Positions 23,937 through 32,955 of a DNA stretch of 64,000 nt are shown here, one piece after another (within the stretch, counting starts at the first letter, position 1; the number at the start of each line of letters is the position of its first letter). Made by a program: the position numbers and the translations under genes. This stretch comes from Methylothermaceae bacteria B42. Its GTDB lineage: Bacteria > Pseudomonadota > Gammaproteobacteria > Methylococcales > Methylothermaceae. The notes beneath the pieces are model-generated. The model searched no databases and had not been told where the DNA came from. It was given only the letters and a program-made list of their open reading frames with translations. Location of the stretch: positions 1 to 64,000 of the forward strand of contig LSNW01000007.1 in the NCBI GenBank assembly GCA_001566965.1, given 5' to 3'.

Positions 23937-23999
23937 CCAACATATCGAAGAAAAGGAGATAGATGCAAATTGTACTAGTTCACATTCAATCAACAGGCA

Positions 24000-24260
24000 T
24001 CATACCCGTTCACGAATTCTCTGGTAGGCATTTTTCAACTCTTCGCCTACCACCTTTGCAGATTCAATCACATCTTCTGCTACATCCTTGCCTTCCTCTA
24101 GTATTTCATCGGCCTTAGTTTTAAAGTGCTCCCACTGTTTTTCCGCTTTGTCCCACTCTTCTTGGAGTTCCATCTTGGCCAAGTGCATTTTGACCTTCAA
24201 CTCGTCGCGTTCCTGCTTCAATGTCTCAAGCAGCTCATTTATGTCAACTTTTAGCGCCAT
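24000..24260 (-). CDS. Small all-helical protein of unknown function
   Basis: An 86-residue, strongly charged protein predicted to be one long amphipathic helix or coiled coil (heptad-like ELLETLKQERDELKVKM and later EILEEGKDVAEDVIES). No cysteines and no membrane segment. AGAGG stands before the start and a terminator follows the gene, so it is likely expressed. I do not recognise a named family. Confidence 0.75.
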   Translation of the reverse strand: MALKVDINELLETLKQERDELKVKMHLAKMELQEEWDKAEKQWEHFKTKADEILEEGKDVAEDVIESAKVVGEELKNAYQRIRERV

Positions 24261-24333
24261 CGGTTGCCCTCTTTTAATTAATGATTTACAGAATAAACAT
24301 GCGGCTAACTAACAGGAAATTCAACCCCCAAAA

Positions 24334-24540
24334 TCAATCTTCATCCATCACCAAATCGTCGCCGATTTGTTCCTTTAAACGCTTCAGCTCCATATATTCC
24401 TCGACTTTCCTGCGGGCATCGATTTTGTCATCGTCCTTTTTCCACTTGGAAAAAAGCGCTTCAACTTCTTTTTCAATATCAGAATTTTCGTGCTGAGATT
24501 TAAAGGTATTGAGATCGGATTTATTCTTATCTTGAGACAT
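24334..24540 (-). CDS. Small acidic protein, possibly PA3496-type
   Basis: A 68-residue hydrophilic protein with a charged C-terminal half (DARRKVEEYMELKRLKEQIG, then DDLVMDED). This half resembles the PA3496-type small proteins annotated as putative envelope-integrity factors, but the match is from memory and weak. The start at 24540 has a strong GGAGGT 9 bp upstream; an ATG 7 codons earlier lacks one. It lies between the fructosamine-kinase-like gene and the 86-residue helical protein, all on the same strand. Confidence 0.7.
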   Translation of the reverse strand: MSQDKNKSDLNTFKSQHENSDIEKEVEALFSKWKKDDDKIDARRKVEEYMELKRLKEQIGDDLVMDED

Positions 24541-24591
24541 CAATTGCCACCTCCCAGACAAGTCAAAACAGTAACACCTATCGTTGAAGTC

Positions 24592-25473
24592 TTAGCGTAA
24601 CTGTGACAACAGTTCCTCCATCATGGTTTCAGCCTGATGTAAATAACTCCTTCCAAATAGATTGAGATGATTGAGCACATGGTAAAGATTGTAGAGAATC
24701 TTGCGAATCGCATAGCCTTCATCCAAAGGCGTGTTAGCTTCATAGGCGTCAAAAAAATCCCGGCCAAACCCGCCAAAAAGCTCGGTCATCGCCAGGTCTG
24801 TTTCTCTGTCCCCCCAATAGCAGGCTGGATCATAAATAACAGGATCACCTGCCACTGTCATCGCCGCATTGCCAGACCACAAATCCCCGTGCAGTAAGGA
24901 TGGAAAGGGGTGATGTGTAGCAAACAATGCATCCATTTCTCCCAACAGGTTTTCACCGAGCTTCTGTAATCGTCCACCAAAGCCGTTTTTTTCCGCCAAT
25001 TCAAGTTGAAATCCCAACCGGTGCTCTCTCCAAAAGGCCGGCCAGTCGTCGCTTGCCGGATTGAATTGGGGTGTAGACCCAATCCAATTATTCCTTGTCC
25101 AACCAAAATAAGGCTGCTCAATAGCGTGCAAGGCAGCTAATTGTTCACCCAGCACCCTCAGTGCCTTATTAGTAATGGGGACAAAGGGGATATATTCCAA
25201 TAGCAAATAGGCGTAATCCCCGGTCTCCCCGCAACCAAGGGGTTGGGGAACCTTGACCGTATCGGCATTTGCCAATGCTTGTAGACCTTGTTTTTCTGCT
25301 TCAAACATAGCCAGCATCCCTGGCCGGTTGAGCTTGATGAAAAAGCGTTGGCCATTTCCCTCAATCAGCCAGCAGCTATTAATACACCCGCCGCCTTGTT
25401 TTTCTGCCTTTTCAACGGAAAACCCGGTGCCTATATTATTTTTTATCTGTCTTTCTAGTGCCTGCCACTGCAT
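24592..25473 (-). CDS. Fructosamine-3-kinase family protein
   Basis: A 293-residue protein of the fructosamine/ketosamine kinase family (APH fold). Visible motifs are GGCINSCW near residue 31, FFIKLNR (ATP lysine), the catalytic loop LLHGDLWSGNAAM near 195 and the metal-binding YDPACYWGDRETDLAM. Bacterial members phosphorylate sugar-lysine adducts and may repair glycated proteins. Start at 25473 (MQWQALERQI) matches the family; a longer upstream reading adds unrelated residues. Confidence 0.88.
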   Translation of the reverse strand: MQWQALERQIKNNIGTGFSVEKAEKQGGGCINSCWLIEGNGQRFFIKLNRPGMLAMFEAEKQGLQALANADTVKVPQPLGCGETGDYAYLLLEYIPFVPITNKALRVLGEQLAALHAIEQPYFGWTRNNWIGSTPQFNPASDDWPAFWREHRLGFQLELAEKNGFGGRLQKLGENLLGEMDALFATHHPFPSLLHGDLWSGNAAMTVAGDPVIYDPACYWGDRETDLAMTELFGGFGRDFFDAYEANTPLDEGYAIRKILYNLYHVLNHLNLFGRSYLHQAETMMEELLSQLR

Positions 25474-25502
25474 AGAAAATGATCCCCTAAAACAAAAAGG
25501 GT

Positions 25503-25508
25503 TATAAT
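25503..25508 (+). promoter_or_regulatory. -10 element of the PEBP gene
   Basis: A perfect TATAAT 34 bp before the PEBP start codon, in the short divergent gap. No good -35 is visible 16-18 bp upstream, so the promoter call is tentative. Confidence 0.4.
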
Positions 25509-25541
25509 AATTCAAGCTTGCCAGCAAGGAGGAAGGCCACC

Positions 25542-26114
25542 ATGGAATCCAAACAATTCACACAATTCCTAACTGCTTTATTGGCTCTGGTATTCTGGTT
25601 ACCCATTCTATCCGCCCAACCCGACAAAGGGAGGTCCGCCATGACCATGACAATACAATCCCCTGCTTTCTCTCATAACGGAGAAATCCCGCCCCGCTAT
25701 ACTTGTGACGGTGAAGATATTTCCCCTCCTTTGGCCTGGTCCGGCATTCCCGATGGGGCTAAAAGTCTGGTATTGATTGTCGATGACCCTGATGCGCCCG
25801 ACCCCAAGGCGCCCAAAATGACCTGGGTGCATTGGGTTCTGTACAACATTCCACCAAATACCGCGGGCCTGCCTGAAAATATTTCCCGAAGTGAATTGCC
25901 CACTGGCACCTTGGAAGGATTAAACGACTGGAAACGCACAGGCTACGGCGGCCCTTGTCCCCCGATTGGCAGGCATCGGTATTCTTTCAAACTTTACGCT
26001 TTGGATACCGTGTTGCCGGACCTTGGCACTCCCACCAAGGCGCAACTGGAAAAAGCGATGTCGAATCATATTTTGGATAAAGCGGTTCTGATTGGCACTT
26101 ATCAACGCCATTAG
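25542..26114 (+). CDS. YbhB/YbcL-type PEBP protein (Raf kinase inhibitor-like), secreted
   Basis: A 190-residue protein with a signal peptide (1-28, ending LSAQ) and a phosphatidylethanolamine-binding-protein fold. Motifs are YTCDGEDISPPLAW near 55, VDDPDAPDPKAP near 80 and GYGGPCPPIGRHRY near 142. Bacterial members have no established substrate. Start at 25542 is supported by AAGGAGG 9 bp upstream. Divergent from the fructosamine-kinase-like gene. Confidence 0.92.
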   Translation: MESKQFTQFLTALLALVFWLPILSAQPDKGRSAMTMTIQSPAFSHNGEIPPRYTCDGEDISPPLAWSGIPDGAKSLVLIVDDPDAPDPKAPKMTWVHWVLYNIPPNTAGLPENISRSELPTGTLEGLNDWKRTGYGGPCPPIGRHRYSFKLYALDTVLPDLGTPTKAQLEKAMSNHILDKAVLIGTYQRH

Positions 26115-26164
26115 CCCAAATGGCAATGCCGACAATCGCCAAATAAGGGAAGATAAAAATAAGC

Positions 26165-27133
26165 ATGTCAACCGATACTTGTGATCTTTGCCGGGCTTCT
26201 AATTTCGCAATTGTCGCTCAGCCTGGCAAAGATCATTGTCAAATCGGGTTATGCCGCCGATGCGGTCTTTTTTTCGCCACCCCAAGATTAGACGCATCCG
26301 AGCTTGAAGCGTTTTATCATTCACAGTTTACTGGAGATGCCGGCAGCAAAGCCTTGAGTCAAGGAGGTTTTCCCCGGCAAAAAAAAATCCGCTCAGAAGA
26401 AAAACATGTAAAATTCTGGGCCCTGCCAAAAGTGTTAGAACAATTTTCACCCGAGGGACGACACATTCTGGATCTTCGTTCCCGCTCTGGCGCATTGTCA
26501 CAAGCCTTAACTCAGCAGGGAGCTGATGTCGTTACGGTTGATCCGTTCCCGGCCAACCTCAATTATGCCCGGCAAGTCCGGAACCTTAACCAGACACGGC
26601 TGGTTTCCACCACCGAAATTCATTTGCTGAATGATTTTAAGCAAGCCCAGTTCGATGCCATCACTGTGCTCACTATCCACTTACTATCTCACCTCCTATC
26701 CCCCCACCTTTTTTTACAAAACGCATGGCGGGTACTAAAACCTGGAGGATGGATTTTATTAATTGAAAAAGATGTGCTTCGTCCAAATTACAAGCCTGCT
26801 CGTCCAACGCCTTTTTCCAGCGGAACAGCGCACCAATTTCATCTCACTAAAGAAACCCTGGCTTTGTATTTACAGGCTGCCGGTTTCCAAATCATCCAAT
26901 GCCGACTCGATTCTGATTTTGCCACAAGCCAAAACCAAATCGTCTACGCCGTAGCTAGAAAGGCTGAACAGACTCCGGTTATTTCCACTAATTTATTTAC
27001 CCCTGCCCGACACCATTTTGACGCTTATATGCAACGCTGCCGCAAACTAGAGTTATTCCGGTTTGGCTATGCCTTTACTGGTCAACTACGGCGGCGAAAA
27101 CAAAAAATTCTCAGAAAATTAAAATCGGTTTAA
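26165..27133 (+). CDS. Class I SAM-dependent methyltransferase with zinc-ribbon start
   Basis: A 322-residue protein. CDLC and CRRC within the first 33 residues form a zinc ribbon like that of sugar C-methyltransferases. A Rossmann methyltransferase core follows: ILDLRSRSGAL near 101, VVTVDPFPAN, and LKPGGWILLIEKD near 190. The SAM loop lacks the usual DxGxGxG glycines, so either the binding mode differs or activity is lost. It precedes the O-antigen ligase-like gene by 21 bp, which suggests a role in surface glycan modification. Confidence 0.8.
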   Translation: MSTDTCDLCRASNFAIVAQPGKDHCQIGLCRRCGLFFATPRLDASELEAFYHSQFTGDAGSKALSQGGFPRQKKIRSEEKHVKFWALPKVLEQFSPEGRHILDLRSRSGALSQALTQQGADVVTVDPFPANLNYARQVRNLNQTRLVSTTEIHLLNDFKQAQFDAITVLTIHLLSHLLSPHLFLQNAWRVLKPGGWILLIEKDVLRPNYKPARPTPFSSGTAHQFHLTKETLALYLQAAGFQIIQCRLDSDFATSQNQIVYAVARKAEQTPVISTNLFTPARHHFDAYMQRCRKLELFRFGYAFTGQLRRRKQKILRKLKSV

Positions 27134-27154
27134 ATACGATCTACCGACAAATCA

Positions 27155-28366
27155 ATGGCACTTCCTTTTTTTGCCTATTCCGGATTTCTTTTCCTTTTTT
27201 TTATCATCTTTATTCCTTCAGGGAAAATCATTTGGGGAAGCTACGCCGCGCTAGTGATTCCACTTTCTGCCCGTTACCTCCCAAACTATTGGGACAGCGT
27301 AAAACAAAGCTTTTTATTTAAATGGATTCTTGTCTATCTGGGTTATCTTCTCTTGAGCGCGTTCTGGTCCCCGGTTTTTGACTTGAGAGAATTTATCTAC
27401 CGGGTCGGCGGCGCTTTGACCATGGCCCATTTCGTCCTGTTGACCGCCGGTTTGAAAACCGCTTTTCCTGATCGCTTTGATCGCTTGCTGAGCGGCCTTT
27501 GCCCTTGGGTGGGCGCCATTGCCCTGCTGGTCATCACCCTTTGGTATAGTGACCACCCCTTCCCAACTTCGCGCATGGAAGGGTTTGGCTATCTGACCCA
27601 TCCTATCCGCAGCAGCGCTGCATTTGGTGTGTTTGCCCTGATCGCCTGGCAAGCGTTATATCATTACCGTGTGATTTGGCTTCGTTTGTTATTTTTCAGC
27701 GTTTTTATTGTCATTCTCGCTTATCTCAGTGTTAGTTGGACACGCACCGTCTTAATCGCTTTGTTTGCCAGTGTAATTGCCATGCTGGTGCTCAAACGCC
27801 ACCGGATTCCCCTGTTTCTTATGTTAGGCCTGATACTTCTCGTGGCCACAATCCTTTGGTGGCTGCCGGATTTTTCCGATAATCTCTTGCGGGCTATGCC
27901 CTATCGCCGTCTGATTTGGATGGATGCGCTTGAAAAAGCCTTGCAGCATCCCTGGTTTGGCAGCGGATTTTTAGCAGACACCTCTGGCACACTGGTGCTG
28001 AGTAATGGCCAACCCTACCGTTATGGTGACGCCCATAGTTTTTTCATTGCCAATTTTCGCGACGGCGGCGTTGTCGGCTTATCGCTGGCGCTGACGATGC
28101 TGGGACTGGCGCTCTATGTTACCTTGCAAGCAGGCCGGGAATCCGGCCGCTACCTTCACTTGGCCTTAATTATTTACGGAATTATCTGCGTCACGCCCAA
28201 TGAATGGGAATTGTTGACCGGCACCAAGGAAGGATGGATGTTTTTCTGGCTGCCGCTGGGACTGGCCGTGAGCGATGAAATCAAACTCAAACGGTTGAAT
28301 TATCCCTCGAACAAGCCCTTGATACGACTAACGACCTTGGGCAAATCGTCGGTAAGTTCGCCTTGA
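27155..28366 (+). CDS. O-antigen ligase/polymerase (Wzy/WaaL-type) membrane protein
   Basis: A 403-residue polytopic protein with about ten membrane helices. A large periplasmic loop near residues 250-300 contains RRLIWMDALEKALQHPWFG and GDAHSFFIANFRDGGVVG, a pattern shared by the Wzy_C ligase/polymerase superfamily. It probably links or polymerises O-antigen-like glycans. Which of the two activities it has cannot be read from sequence. The 3' end overlaps the ELM1-type gene by 67 bp. Confidence 0.82.
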   Translation: MALPFFAYSGFLFLFFIIFIPSGKIIWGSYAALVIPLSARYLPNYWDSVKQSFLFKWILVYLGYLLLSAFWSPVFDLREFIYRVGGALTMAHFVLLTAGLKTAFPDRFDRLLSGLCPWVGAIALLVITLWYSDHPFPTSRMEGFGYLTHPIRSSAAFGVFALIAWQALYHYRVIWLRLLFFSVFIVILAYLSVSWTRTVLIALFASVIAMLVLKRHRIPLFLMLGLILLVATILWWLPDFSDNLLRAMPYRRLIWMDALEKALQHPWFGSGFLADTSGTLVLSNGQPYRYGDAHSFFIANFRDGGVVGLSLALTMLGLALYVTLQAGRESGRYLHLALIIYGIICVTPNEWELLTGTKEGWMFFWLPLGLAVSDEIKLKRLNYPSNKPLIRLTTLGKSSVSSP

Positions 28367-29385
28367 GGCACGCTGAAAATCTCTCCTTGCCCCAAAGGAA
28401 CCGCCGCCCCATGTTCGTAGAGCCAGCGGTGAATACGCTCCAAATCCCGCAAATAACCAATCAACCCCGTGGAAAGCAATGCCATGCCTACCCGCCCAAT
28501 CACGGATGCATCGGGAGAACGGTAAAGCAACAATTTTGATAGATGCACTACCAAACGATGCAATAACGGAAAACGAACGGGCAACGGATAAATGGCCAAA
28601 GGCTTTTGGAGACGGGCGACTTCCACCATCATGGAGATACTGTCGCCAGTAACCACAAACGCATCGGCCAAGCCCAACAGAGCAAAATAGGGATTGTCTT
28701 CGTCTGTGCCCCAACGAAAGACGCGTAAATCCGGATCATCGATTTCGGCCAGTGCTTTTGATACCTCCGCCGGCGTGCGGCGGCTAGTGCAAACATATAA
28801 AGTACCAGTTCCCGCCAGGGCACGGGATTTTTCGAGAATATCGTGGAGAACTTCTCTATCCAGCCGGTAAGGCTGCGTCACCCCGCCAATTAAGACAGCC
28901 ACCAACGGACGGGGAAAACCGGAAAAGCGTTTTTCCCAGTATTCCACAGCTTCGGCAATTTTCTCTTGTGGCGGGTACATCAAGGGCAACCCAAAAGAAA
29001 ATGCCTTGGGATGCTGTGGCAACGCATACTGAGCAGGCGCCAGTACCAGATCATAAGGCGCCCAATAACGCTTGGGGCGTCCCAGTAAAACAATCTTGGC
29101 ATGCCCCCCTGACTGCGCTTTAATCCAGGCCGCCACCATGGCGGGACGCCTGCCCACGGTGATGACTAAATCCGGCCAGGGCGGGGAAAGATCATCGGTT
29201 TTTGACAGGTCCACATGATAGAGGGAAGGCTTAAAACGCGGCTTGCCTTTATCGTAGCGGGACTTAAAATGTATGGTTTTCCATTCAAAGGGCCATTGCA
29301 ATGCCTTGGCAATCCTTTCCACCTGGGCATTGTCCCCAAGCTTATTGCCCACGACTAACCATACCTTAGGCAGTTTTTTATCCAT
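28300..29385 (-). CDS. ELM1/DUF1022-family protein, putative glycosyltransferase-like
   Basis: A 361-residue protein of the bacterial ELM1-like family. It has an N-terminal VWLVVGNKLGDNAQVERIA and a central VITVGRRPAMVAAWIKA and VLLGRPKRYWAPYDLVLAP. A C-terminal FVVTGDSISMMVEVARLQKP resembles the donor-binding half of GT-B enzymes. It is usually near LPS or capsule genes, as here. No catalytic role is established. Its start codon is only 16 bp from the neuB start, on the opposite strand. Confidence 0.82.
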   Translation of the reverse strand: MDKKLPKVWLVVGNKLGDNAQVERIAKALQWPFEWKTIHFKSRYDKGKPRFKPSLYHVDLSKTDDLSPPWPDLVITVGRRPAMVAAWIKAQSGGHAKIVLLGRPKRYWAPYDLVLAPAQYALPQHPKAFSFGLPLMYPPQEKIAEAVEYWEKRFSGFPRPLVAVLIGGVTQPYRLDREVLHDILEKSRALAGTGTLYVCTSRRTPAEVSKALAEIDDPDLRVFRWGTDEDNPYFALLGLADAFVVTGDSISMMVEVARLQKPLAIYPLPVRFPLLHRLVVHLSKLLLYRSPDASVIGRVGMALLSTGLIGYLRDLERIHRWLYEHGAAVPLGQGEIFSVPQGELTDDLPKVVSRIKGLFEG

Positions 29386-29401
29386 TGATCTTTAAAACTT
29401 G

Positions 29402-30454
29402 ATGAACGTCGAAAAAAAATTGACTTGGCTCCACAATCCCCATCCCAATGCCGCTTGCACCATCATTGCCGAAGTGGCGCAAGCCCACGATGGCAGCCTG
29501 GGCATGGCCCACGCCTTCATCGACGCCATAGCCACCACCGGCGCCGATGCGGTCAAATTCCAGACCCATATCGCCGCCGCGGAAAGCACGCCGGGAGAAC
29601 CGTGGCGGACCCGCTTCAGTCTACAAGATGAGACTCGCTATGACTATTGGCGGCGCATGGAGTTCACCCCCAAACAATGGCAAGGCCTGAAAGAACATTG
29701 TCAGGATCTGGGACTGTTGTTTTTGAGCACGCCTTTTTCCGATCAGGCTTTTGAGCTGCTGCAAAAGATAGGCGTTGCCGGCTGGAAAGTGGCTTCCGGG
29801 GAAATCACCAACCGTCCGTTGCTGGAAAAAATGGCGCATACCGGGTTGCCTATTTTGCTCTCTACGGGCATGAGCACCCTGGATGAAATCGATCAGGCGG
29901 CAGGCTGGATCAAGCCCTTTCCCACCCCCCTGGCGGTCATGCAATGCACTTCCCAATACCCTTCCAAGGCGGAAAACATCGGCCTGAATAATATCCCGTT
30001 GTTTAAAGAGCGCTATGGGGTGGCCGGATTATCCGATCATTCGGGAAAGATTTACCCTGGCCTGGCCGCCGTCGCCCTCGGCGCCAAAGTCATTGAAGTT
30101 CATGTGACGCTGAGTCGTTTCATGTTTGGCCCGGATGTCCCCGCATCGCTCACTGTCGAAGAGCTGACCCAATTGGTGGAAGGCATCCGCTTTACCGAAG
30201 CCATGCTGGCCCATCCCCTGGATAAAACCTGTTTACCGGAACCGGTACGGGAGTTGCGTCGGATTTTCATGAAAAGCATTGTTGCCAGCGAAGACCTTGC
30301 TGCGGGAACTACTTTGACCGAATCCCATCTGACCATCAAAAAACCCGGCACGGGCATTCCCCCTTTTGAAATCCACCAGCTGATAGGCAAACGCCTGCGC
30401 CGGGATGTCAGCAAAGACCAACCCTTGAGTTGGCATGACTTGGATACCCCATGA
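29402..30454 (+). CDS. neuB: N-acetylneuraminate synthase-family enzyme (NeuB)
   Basis: A 350-residue NeuB protein that condenses PEP with an N-acyl-hexosamine to give a nonulosonic acid. The TIM-barrel part shows ADAVKFQTH near residue 43, KVASGEITNRPLL, STGMSTLDEI and FGPDVPASL. A C-terminal SAF (antifreeze-like) domain (about 285-348) covers the neighbouring active site of the dimer. The exact product (sialic, legionaminic or pseudaminic type) is not decidable from the enzyme alone. ATG at 29402 is preferred to the adjacent TTG. Overlaps neuC by ATGA. Confidence 0.92.
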   Translation: MNVEKKLTWLHNPHPNAACTIIAEVAQAHDGSLGMAHAFIDAIATTGADAVKFQTHIAAAESTPGEPWRTRFSLQDETRYDYWRRMEFTPKQWQGLKEHCQDLGLLFLSTPFSDQAFELLQKIGVAGWKVASGEITNRPLLEKMAHTGLPILLSTGMSTLDEIDQAAGWIKPFPTPLAVMQCTSQYPSKAENIGLNNIPLFKERYGVAGLSDHSGKIYPGLAAVALGAKVIEVHVTLSRFMFGPDVPASLTVEELTQLVEGIRFTEAMLAHPLDKTCLPEPVRELRRIFMKSIVASEDLAAGTTLTESHLTIKKPGTGIPPFEIHQLIGKRLRRDVSKDQPLSWHDLDTP

Positions 30455-31596
30455 GCAAACGTAAAATCTGCGTCGTCATCACCGCCCGTCCCAGTTATGC
30501 CCGTTTCCGCACTGCCATGGCGGCGATTGCCGGGCACCCCGATCTGGAACTGCAAATTGTCACCGCCGCTTCCGCCATTCTGGAACGGTTCGGCTATCCG
30601 GACCGGGTGATAGAAGCCGATGGTTTCAAGATCGATTACAAGCTCCATACCATGCTGGAAGGCGGCAATTTAATCACTTCGGCCAAATCCACCGGCCTGG
30701 GCATCATCGAGCTGGCTTCGGTTTTTCAAGCGTTGCAGCCCGATGCCGTGGTCACCATCGCCGACCGGTTCGAAACCCTGTCCACCGCCGTGGCGGCCTC
30801 CTATATGAATATTCCCTTGATTCACATTCAAGGGGGTGAAATTACCGGGAATATTGATAACAAAGTCCGCCACGCCATCACCAAACTCTCGGACCTGCAC
30901 CTGGTCGCCTCCACCCCGGCCCGGGAGCGGGTGATCGCCATGGGCGAAGCACCCGACAAAGTCCACGTCACCGGCTGTCCTTCCATCGATATCGCCCGGC
31001 AAGTCATGGAAGATCCGGAAATCAAAGTGGATATTTTCGCCACTTACAAAGGGGTGGGACCCAGGATTGATTGGCATCGGCCTTATCTGGTGGTCCTGCA
31101 ACACCCGGTCACGACGGAAACCGAATCCGCCCTGCAGCAAATCGAAGAAACCCTGCACGCAGTTCATGACTGCGGCCTGCCGACCCTGTGGTTCTGGCCC
31201 AATATCGACGCCGGTTCAGACGTGGTGTCCCATGGCATCCGCGCCTTCCGCGAACGCTACAACCCGGCCAACATTCATTTCTTCAAGAATATGCCGCCGG
31301 AAGACTTTCTCCGTTTGCTCTACCATAGCCTGGCGATTGTGGGCAATTCCAGCGTGGGCATCCGGGAATGTGCTTACCTGGGCGTGCCGGCCATCAATAT
31401 CGGCAGCCGCCAGCAAGGCAGGGACCGGGGCCGAAATGTGATTGATATCGGCTATGACCGGCGGCAAATCATGCAAACCATCCAATCCCTGAAAAACCAA
31501 CCCCGCCCCCCTTCGGACTTCATTTATGGAGACGGTCATGCGGGCCGGAAAATTGCCGAGATTTTGGCCCAGGCGCCCCTTTCCTACAGTAAATAA
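30451..31596 (+). CDS. neuC: UDP-N-acetylglucosamine 2-epimerase, hydrolysing (NeuC)
   Basis: A 381-residue GT-B-fold enzyme of the hydrolysing epimerase family. VVITARPSYARF at residues 8-19, HIQGGEITGNIDNKVRHAITK near 125, VTGCPSIDIAR and NSSVGIRECAYLGVPAINIGSRQQGR near 300 are typical. It releases ManNAc (or a diacetylated analogue) from UDP-sugar for the preceding synthase. With neuB and neuA it makes a complete core route to a CMP-nonulosonic acid. Confidence 0.93.
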   Translation: MSKRKICVVITARPSYARFRTAMAAIAGHPDLELQIVTAASAILERFGYPDRVIEADGFKIDYKLHTMLEGGNLITSAKSTGLGIIELASVFQALQPDAVVTIADRFETLSTAVAASYMNIPLIHIQGGEITGNIDNKVRHAITKLSDLHLVASTPARERVIAMGEAPDKVHVTGCPSIDIARQVMEDPEIKVDIFATYKGVGPRIDWHRPYLVVLQHPVTTETESALQQIEETLHAVHDCGLPTLWFWPNIDAGSDVVSHGIRAFRERYNPANIHFFKNMPPEDFLRLLYHSLAIVGNSSVGIRECAYLGVPAINIGSRQQGRDRGRNVIDIGYDRRQIMQTIQSLKNQPRPPSDFIYGDGHAGRKIAEILAQAPLSYSK

Positions 31597-31599
31597 GCT

Positions 31600-32955
31600 A
31601 TGCATCAAAACATTCTGCTGCCGGTGGAAATCAAAAACCGCGAATTGGATGCCATGATTCTTCTAGCGTGCATCTTGGCTGAACAAGGAAGTCACGTCAT
31701 CATGGGCGATAGAAGAACCATTAAAGTAAATATCCACCATTTTCCCCGCAGCTTGTATCTGGGAAAAAGCGTGACCGGTGATATCAACAAACATTACCGT
31801 TACTATCAGCGCTTGGGACACACGGTTACCGCCTTGGATGAAGAAGGCTTGGTGATTTACTCCAAAGACATTTATCTTACCCGCCGGGTGGGCGTGGAGA
31901 CTTTACGTCATGTGAGCGCTTTATTTGCCTGGGGTAAAGAAAACGCGGGAATCTGGCAATCCTGTCTGCCAAAAGAACAAACCGGAAAAGTCCATATCAC
32001 TGGCAACCCTCGGTTTGACCTGCTTAGAACCCCGCTGCGGGAAATCTACCGCGAACAAGCAGAAAAATTAAAACAACGGTATGGCCCTTATGTCTTGTTT
32101 AACAGCAACTTTCATTGGGTCAACACACGCAACCAGTTTTACACCCGCTTACCGGACCCGGATGATATCGCCTCGGGAAAAATCCCCGTCCCCCCTTTTT
32201 ATAATCCGGAACTGGCCCGTTACCGGATCGGACTCTTTCGGGCCTTTTTGGATGCCCTGCCCCAACTGGCGGAACAGTTTCCCGGCGTTCAATTCATTCT
32301 CCGCCCCCACCCGGCGGAAAATCCAGCGCCTTGGGAACAAGCCACCGCCCATCTTGTCAATTGTCACGTCATCCACGAGGGCGAAGTGATTCCCTGGATC
32401 TTAGGCAGTCAGGCAGTGCTTCATCACAGTTGCACCACCGCGGTTGAAGCGACGGTATTGGGCAAGCCGGTAGTGTGTTACCGGCCGTTGAAAGACGAGG
32501 CACTCGACCCGGAATTACCTATCCGCCTCAGCCGCCAGGCAACTTCAGAGGCAGCCCTTATAGAACTATTTGGAGAAATCCTCTCATCGCAAACAACTTC
32601 GAATCCGAAGCCCATCCCAGATTATTTAAAGCAGCATGCCGCTGCCTTGGAAGGCGAGCTGGCGAGCGACCGAATCGCCAAGGTCATGCGCACCCTGCCC
32701 GCGGAACATTATTCCTGGCTTGACCGGTTGAACGGCTGGCAAAAAAAACAAATCAAACAAATCAGAAGAAAACTAAAAGCGTGCTTGGGCAAACCGGTCC
32801 GCAGCGCCAATCCCCATATTTTCGCCCCCACCCGTTTGGAAGAAGTCAAGGAGCGAGCCAACGCTTATGGCAAATTATTGAACCGTTTTGACCGGGTTCA
32901 GATAGAAGAACTCCACCCTAATGTTTTCCGATTTCAGAATCATGTGGCAAGATAA
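31600..32955 (+). CDS. Surface carbohydrate biosynthesis protein (CDP-glycerol-transferase-like fold)
   Basis: A 451-residue soluble protein beginning MHQNILLPVEIKNRELDA. A GT-B-like C-terminal half has FILRPHPAENPAPWEQ near 230, then LGSQAVLHHSCTTAVEATVLGKPVVCYRP near 270. This matches a family of surface-polysaccharide proteins found in nonulosonic acid clusters. The reaction is unproven; a glycosyltransferase role is likely from the fold. It lies 3 bp after neuC and overlaps neuA by 14 bp. Confidence 0.8.
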   Translation: MHQNILLPVEIKNRELDAMILLACILAEQGSHVIMGDRRTIKVNIHHFPRSLYLGKSVTGDINKHYRYYQRLGHTVTALDEEGLVIYSKDIYLTRRVGVETLRHVSALFAWGKENAGIWQSCLPKEQTGKVHITGNPRFDLLRTPLREIYREQAEKLKQRYGPYVLFNSNFHWVNTRNQFYTRLPDPDDIASGKIPVPPFYNPELARYRIGLFRAFLDALPQLAEQFPGVQFILRPHPAENPAPWEQATAHLVNCHVIHEGEVIPWILGSQAVLHHSCTTAVEATVLGKPVVCYRPLKDEALDPELPIRLSRQATSEAALIELFGEILSSQTTSNPKPIPDYLKQHAAALEGELASDRIAKVMRTLPAEHYSWLDRLNGWQKKQIKQIRRKLKACLGKPVRSANPHIFAPTRLEEVKERANAYGKLLNRFDRVQIEELHPNVFRFQNHVAR

